NCBI GenBank assembly: GCA_015679605.1
Contig: JAAAVE010000104.1
Location: forward strand, 225 to 12,289
From: Podila epigama
Taxonomy: Eukaryota > Mortierellomycota > Mortierellomycetes > Mortierellales > Mortierellaceae
DNA: 12,065 nucleotides
Reading direction: 5' to 3'
Every line of letters begins with the position of its first letter. Position 1 is the first letter of the stretch. A program made the translations under genes and the position numbers. Below are positions 7,727-12,065 of this stretch, piece after piece. The notes under the pieces are model-generated. The model saw only the letters and a program-made list of their open reading frames with translations. It searched no databases and was not told the DNA's origin.

Positions 7727-8479
7727 GTCCCTTTCTCCTTACCTTTTCCCTTTCCCTTTCCCTTCCACTCTCTTCTCATGTTCGTCCTCATCTTTTTGCC
7801 ATTGCGGCTTCTCTTGTTTTCCACTTTCCTCTGGCTCCACTGACACTGACACCTCTTTCTCACCCTTCACGTAATCCGGATTTCTTGCGCGCACACAGAC
7901 CACAACTCTTTACCTTGTGCCTTTGTCCCATCCCAACCCATCCCCACCTATATCTATTTTTCTTTTTCTTTTGGCATATGATTCAATTGAGTTGCTACAT
8001 CCACGCAATGCAATGCTGTGAATTGGATGCTTCCTGCGATTGTTTCTGTGCAGCTTTATTGTGGTTGCCATGATGTCACAGATTCGCACAACAACTTGCA
8101 ATGCATTGCATACAAAGAACAAAACAGAACGAAGATCCTTTTTTTTTCTTTCTTCATCATCATCTTCTTCATCTTCATCTTCTTTTTTCTTATTCATCCT
8201 TTCATTTTTTGTTTCTTCACCCTTTTCCTTCCCATTACCACGCACGCATTATCTGTGCCGTGAGCCCTGAATCTGTGTCTATTTGCATCCACTCTGTTCT
8301 GTTCCTTTTCATTTATCTCTTCCTTTTCCACATCCATTTCCACATAAATCCTCCCCCCATCGACCATCCGCCCCATATACCCATTCTTCTCTTTCCATTG
8401 CACTTCAAAGCTCTTCGACCCCACACCTTCAACGGTGAGTATAAAACCATTCACCATTGTCCTTTCAACCATTCTTCTT

Positions 8480-8505
8480 TCTCTCTCTCTCTCTCTCTCT
8501 CTCTC
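8480..8505 (+). repeat. Dinucleotide microsatellite (TC)13
   Basis: Thirteen uninterrupted TC units, flanked by further C/T-rich sequence. It is likely to be length-variable between isolates. Confidence 0.9.
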
Positions 8506-8534
8506 CCTCTCTTTGCCTTCCTGCTTGCTCTTGT

Positions 8535-8586
8535 TTGACAAGACATTCTTGACAAGACGCCATCCTCCATCCACCATCCTCCATCC
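8535..8586 (+). repeat. Two adjacent short direct repeats
   Basis: TTGACAAGAC occurs at 8535-8544 and 8549-8558, followed by CATCCTCCATCC at 8561-8572 and 8575-8586. Both pairs are exact and closely spaced, which points to local slippage duplication. Confidence 0.6.
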
Positions 8587-9342
8587 GTTGCTCATCCCCC
8601 ATAACCAACTCATATTCAAACTTACACCCGCACTCACACTCACGCTCGGTAACATTCATAATCACACTCACTCACACTTTCTCACCACACCAATATCAAC
8701 TGTAAATATACCCCTCGTCCTCCAACAATCATACGATCTTCTCATCCTCCACCGCTCATGTCCCACATGTTCCTTTTTGGTGCATGTTTTCAATATACAC
8801 CCTTTTCTTGCGCTTTATTCTGTCTTCTTCTTCTCTCCCCCCTTTGTATATCCCTTTTCTTTTTTCTTTTTTTTTTCCCTTTGGACGGACCACTTCTGTC
8901 TACACCCCACATTTGCACCCACATGCCTTTCTCTTCCCATCGTGCCAATCTAGAAAACCTTTTTCTCCAAACACGCCTCATCCTATCCCCTGTTCTTATT
9001 CAACCATGACAACACCGTAATTTGGTTACTTCCTGCTGCCTCAACCACACGTTCTCGTCTCGCAACATCGTTTTAGTCGCTTTCTACACCATTGACTCCC
9101 TCACCTCTTCCTTTGCCTTTTCAAGGAAAGACAAGACACACATCAACCATAACAACACCCTACCGCGTGCGCACGCTCGTTCTATCCTCCTTCCCCCGAT
9201 CCTCTCGCTCCCTTTTTACCCCTGTCCTGATTTTTTTTTTTCGCACTCTGCTCAAACCTGCATAATGCAACCACATTCTTTTTTCCTTTTTGCATTAGTC
9301 CTTTTCTTCATCTCTGACAAAGCTGTCTTTTTTTTTGCCCAG

Positions 9343-9711
9343 CCTTGATATCTAATCTCTTTGCCTCCAACACTCTATTTTTCTCATTGCATTGCCACAC
9401 TTTTTTCAATACCAATCCACATCCAAAAAAAAAACACAAAAGGTGCCAACCGACCTTTGCAATTTTTCCTTTCTGCAATTGCCTTGATTCACTACTAACA
9501 TCCATCCATGATTATATTTCTTTTAAATTCTTGTTAGACCGTCTAGTGTTTGAACGATACCACATTCTCTTCATTTATACCTTATCTCGTGCATCTTCAG
9601 TTTTTCTTTTTCTTTTTCTTTTAATCAAAACCTCCATCCTTGAACAAAACTCAACCACACAAACATATATATCCCATTCACAGTACATACGTGTTATTTT
9701 CATCCTAATCA
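9343..9711 (+). promoter_or_regulatory. Proximal 5' leader/promoter of the FAM72-like gene
   Basis: A C/T- and T-rich stretch without a gene, containing TTTTTC repeats (about 9601-9622) and a TATATAT element near 9665-9671, roughly 40 bases before the ATG. Whether that element is a TATA box or leader sequence cannot be told from sequence alone. Confidence 0.35.
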
Positions 9712-10970
9712 ATGTCGGCAAGACACCACAACAATCTTAGCATCGACACGGCCAATGCCAATGCGGCCGCGCGAAGGACCTTGCCTTCACCCATGTCCTC
9801 GACAGGTTCATTGCATCCCTGTCCACCTGAAGAAATGATTTCGACTGCCACCTTGTCCCATCCGCCGACACTCTCCATTCCCTCCGTGCCCTACCCTCCC
9901 AATAGCCATTACGCGCAACAACAACAGCTTCAACGGATGCAGCAGCAACAGCAACAACAACAAAATCGACCTTCTCAGCAACAGCAGCAACAAGGAAACG
10001 CTCCTCAACCACAACAGCGACAACGGTACCGAAGCCTTTCTGGAGGTAATGGTGGCGGGCCGATCCATTCATGGACAGGGAATGAGAATAGTCATGCAAA
10101 TCATCAGCAAGGGCCGTATGGCCCAGAAGGGCCTTCAGCTATGCCTGGCATGAATCGCCGACCAAGTGTACCTGTGAACCACTATTACCTCCAACAGCAG
10201 CAACAACAACAACAAAACTACCGAAATCCTCACCAGTCAAGCTATGCCCAACACCGTGAACATAACCAACAACAACAACAGCAGCAGCAACATCCATCAC
10301 AACCACAGCAACCTCTGACGCCATCGACACCTTCCTCCAATCCTACTCCTGTTGTCAGGCACCCACTCTGGCGTCTTGAATGTAGTTCATGCAAGACGGT
10401 ATTGTGCGAGCAAGCAATGCAAGGACATTTGGTGGGTGACCCATCCAAAAAGTTATTCTCAACGAATCAGGCTATAGGGTAAGCTTCATTCATTTTTTAT
10501 TGTATCTCTTTTTTCACGCTCAATTGCTTGGCTAACCAAGGTACAATGCTCAACTTTTTTGCTATTGTTCTCGTTTATTTAGTGTGCTCGGTCTCCCTGA
10601 TAGACCGGTGTCCATCATTTGCCCATGCAAATTCCACCTCTTTGCGTGCGCCAGTTGGTACGTTTTATTTATTTATTTTTTTCTCGTCATATCCATGTTT
10701 TGTTTTGTTTTGTTTTGCTTTCCAAACCTAACGGTTCCTTTTTTTCCCCTTTCCATCCATTTTTTTTTTATTCTCTGCAGCGGAAGTGTATGTGGTTACA
10801 ACCTAAGCCAACCTTGTGCTGGGTGCGAGACGAATCGAGGCAATGGTCACTTTTGGATCTTTTACGCACACGAGATTGTACCACACTGGCGAACCATTGG
10901 CGACAGAAACATGTTCTGGGATGATTTACCGACCTGGAGTAGCAAACTTGACGGGAACGTTGGGCGATAG
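9712..10970 (+). CDS. FAM72-family protein with long polyglutamine N-terminal extension
   Basis: Exons are 9712-10478, 10583-10657 and 10781-10970 (phase 2 at both junctions), giving 343 residues. Residues from about 217 to the end match the FAM72 family: CSSCKTVLC (224-232), KLFST, CPCKFH (269-274), CASCGSVCGY (278-287), CAGC (293-296), NGHFWIFY (302-309) and a WDDLP near the end that resembles WGNLP of animal FAM72. The paired cysteines probably bind zinc. Human FAM72A binds the uracil-DNA glycosylase UNG2 and promotes its loss; whether a fungal protein does so is unknown. The first 215 or so residues are Pro/Ser/Gln-rich, with five or more Gln blocks (for example 8-9 Q near residues 77-85 and 162-169), disordered and prion-like in composition. 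Animal FAM72 is about 149 residues, so the extension doubles its length. Both splice sites follow CTAAC branch sites. Confidence 0.9.
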
Positions 10971-11250
10971 TTTTTTTCTACTTTTTTTGTAATTTTCATA
11001 ATTTTTTTCTATTTTTTTTTTTTTTTTTGCTTTTAATGTATAGATCTTTTTGAGTTTCATTTTGTTTTTTGTCTAGTGCTTCTTTTTCGTTTTCTTTTTC
11101 TTTTTCGTTTTATTATTTCTTAATCTTTTTTCTCATCGTGCAGTCATTGTATGTGTATGTATATGTGTGAGAGGAAGAAGAGTGGACTGGGGACTGGATA
11201 TATCGAAAAAAAAAGAAAAAAAAATTGACCTAATAGGATGAGAATGCTTC
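10971..11250 (+). terminator. T-rich 3' UTR/terminator region of the FAM72-like gene
   Basis: The 3' flank is dominated by T runs, including 17 Ts at 11012-11028, followed by an A-rich stretch at about 11206-11224. No canonical AATAAA is present near the stop, so the exact poly(A) site is not predictable. Confidence 0.35.
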
Positions 11251-11680
11251 GCCCTGTAACTGAATGAATTTCATACTTCGAACAAAGGAAAGGGTCAGGA
11301 CGCAGGACGCGAGACGCGTATTTGGATTATCAGAGAAGAGAGGTTTTGTACCAAAGGGCTACATGTCTTTATCCTAGCATTATCCTTGTTTTCAAGTGTC
11401 TAGTTATTCATGATCGAGTTGGGATGTTGCGTCAGCCTTTACACACTCGACCCTAAACAAAAGAGAGATGGGGCGTACAATAAAAGAAAAAAGAAAAAAA
11501 AAAAACCATTGTGAGAGCCCCTGCCCACTTGTCTTCTTTCATTTACCAAGTGGACCTTCCATTGTAAGCCGCCTTGGAAGGGCAAGAAAGAAAGAAAAAA
11601 AAGAAAAAAAAGCTCTCATTTGTGCACATCGAGCAGATGTGATCGAAGGCCATCGTCTAAACAAAAAAAAAAAATGTCCG

Positions 11681-11703
11681 TTGCGTTGCGTTGCGTTGCG
11701 TTG
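11681..11703 (+). repeat. Pentanucleotide microsatellite (TTGCG)4.6
   Basis: Four perfect TTGCG units and a partial fifth follow a 12-base A run. It lies about 180 bases upstream of the FAD monooxygenase start. Confidence 0.85.
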
Positions 11704-11790
11704 GAATGGATTGAGCGAAAGAAATAATAATGGGTCACCTGCGACCAATTGGTATGGAATCACTTTTTTATGAGGTTCATCTGCATTCGT

Positions 11791-11820
11791 CATTCATTCA
11801 CATTCATTCACATTCATTCG
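11791..11820 (+). repeat. Decamer tandem repeat (CATTCATTCA)3
   Basis: Three copies, the last with one mismatch (CATTCATTCG), in the C/T-rich leader of the downstream gene. Confidence 0.85.
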
Positions 11821-11880
11821 TTCCATCTCTTCTTTCATCTCTTTCCTCATTGACTATTTATTCCTTGTTCAACAAATAAA

Positions 11881-12028
11881 ATGACAACTAACGAAACACA
11901 ACAAACAAAAAAACCAACAGTGTTGATCGTCGGTGGTGGTCTGGGTGGTTTGACATTGGCTATCCTCCTCAAGAAGGCTGACATCCCCTTCAAAGTCTTT
12001 GAACGATCCATTGAGATCAAACAACTCG
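11881..12028 (+). CDS. FAD-dependent monooxygenase, first exon only (3'-partial)
   Basis: The 49 complete codons encode a hydrophilic leader followed by a typical Rossmann dinucleotide-binding unit: beta strand VLIV, glycine-rich loop GGGLGG (residues 18-23), helix [10 protein letters not shown] and a second strand KVFERS whose Glu41 would bind the FAD adenosine ribose. This fits the aromatic-hydroxylase/kynurenine-3-monooxygenase-like flavoprotein family (FAD_binding_3), which uses NAD(P)H and oxygen to hydroxylate small substrates. The exon ends after KQL with a perfect donor G|GTAAGT (GT at 12029-12030) in phase 1, and the rest lies beyond the window. The ATG has A at -3 and follows a leader typical for the window. 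The substrate cannot be inferred from this fragment. Such genes are often present in several copies in Mortierella-type fungi (from memory, not checked). Confidence 0.85.
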
Positions 12029-12065
12029 GTAAGTGCTTTTCTGTTCGTTTGACCGAACGAATCAA

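Larger units (their letters stand above)
6861..8434. other. Pyrimidine-rich intergenic segment, possible noncoding transcript or distal promoter
   Basis: No frame has convincing protein character; the longer ones are Phe/Leu/Ser-rich products of C/T-rich DNA. The segment is patterned with imperfect short repeats: TCGCATGGCATC units at 7084-7139, a CYTGY pentamer array at 7376-7407, a GGATG purine island at about 7492-7550, a 14-base direct repeat CCATGACCTTGGCT (7628-7641 and 7713-7726) and CCCTTT repeats near 7745-7770. It may be an upstream part of the FAM72 leader or a separate RNA; the sequence does not decide this. Confidence 0.3.
8435..9342 (+). other. Possible intron in the 5' UTR of the FAM72-like gene
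   Basis: A near-perfect donor (CAACG|GTGAGT, GT at 8435-8436) pairs with a strong acceptor region: CTCTGAC branch-like site (9311-9317), T-run, then GCCCAG ending at 9342. This would be a 908-base intron, much longer than the others in the window but plausible for a leader intron. It contains the TC microsatellite and no gene that I can support. Confidence 0.3.
11251..11880. promoter_or_regulatory. Intergenic region and promoter of the FAD monooxygenase gene
   Basis: No gene is supported. Noted elements are ACGCGT (11314-11319), a TTGCGTCAGC motif (about 11428-11436) of bZIP-like appearance, the palindrome ACCAATTGGT (11744-11753), which carries a CCAAT box on both strands about 130 bases before the start, and a C/T-rich leader from about 11780. 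The leader ends in an A-rich context (CAAATAAA) directly before the ATG. Confidence 0.4.

Noticed and set aside
7741-7770. CCCTTT repeats as an interstitial telomere
   Set aside because: The unit is not TTAGGG-like and fits the general C/T-rich composition.
8018-9348. Plus-strand frames of 75-172 codons in the pyrimidine-rich gap
   Set aside because: The composition (Phe, Leu, Ser, Pro, His) follows from C/T-rich DNA; several frames are open at once and none has a recognisable domain.
11450-11458. CCCTAAAC-like sequence as a telomere or telomerase-template signal
   Set aside because: A single copy of eight or nine bases with no repeats or RNA structure that I could identify.
12044-12061. 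Short inverted repeat TTCGTT/AACGAA at the window end
   Set aside because: A six-base stem inside an intron; expected by chance at this length.
1-12065. tRNA, rRNA or CRISPR features
   Set aside because: Scanning by eye found no tRNA B-box-like GGTTCGA sequence with a matching acceptor stem, no rRNA-like conserved sequence and no regularly spaced repeat-spacer array.

Overview
This window looks like nuclear DNA of an early-diverging fungus, most likely Mucoromycota and possibly a Mortierella relative (inference). The evidence is: spliceosomal GT-AG introns of mostly 100-155 bases with T-rich 3' ends and CTAAC/CTGAC-like branch sites; C/T-rich 5' leaders; many A/T homopolymers and microsatellites; no operon structure; and a gene mix seen in such fungi (an ARL5-type GTPase, a FAM72 protein, a FAD monooxygenase, and large His- and Gln-rich low-complexity proteins). 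No CRISPR array, insertion sequence, rRNA or tRNA was seen.

Layout, all genes on the + strand: (1) 100-680, the last three exons of an ARL5-like small GTPase; its 5' half lies outside the window. (2) 1239-4203, a five-exon gene that I assembled by splice-site logic. It encodes an unusual protein of about 804 residues with three separate histidine-rich regions, a short MSISSLL motif, a short conserved-looking helix and a basic stretch like a nuclear localisation signal. (3) 4651-5865, an intronless 404-residue asparagine-synthetase-type PP-loop protein without a glutaminase domain and with a C-terminal four-cysteine zinc ribbon. (4) 5866-9711, 3.8 kb with no convincing gene. The + strand is purine-rich to about 6.84 kb and pyrimidine-rich after it. 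The switch coincides with an ACGCGT and three ATTGG (inverted CCAAT) boxes, which suggests a divergent promoter. (5) 9712-10970, a three-exon FAM72 protein with a polyglutamine N-terminal extension of about 215 residues. (6) 11881-12028, the first exon of a FAD-dependent monooxygenase that runs off the window.

The genes are not an obvious pathway: a trans-Golgi GTPase, a putative nuclear or metal-binding protein, a putative amidoligase-like enzyme, a FAM72 protein and an oxidoreductase. The most interesting items are the standalone asparagine-synthase/zinc-ribbon protein, the His-rich protein, the Q-extended FAM72 protein, and the strand-asymmetric gap with its compact promoter-like core. All exon boundaries and functions were read by eye; no database search was possible.
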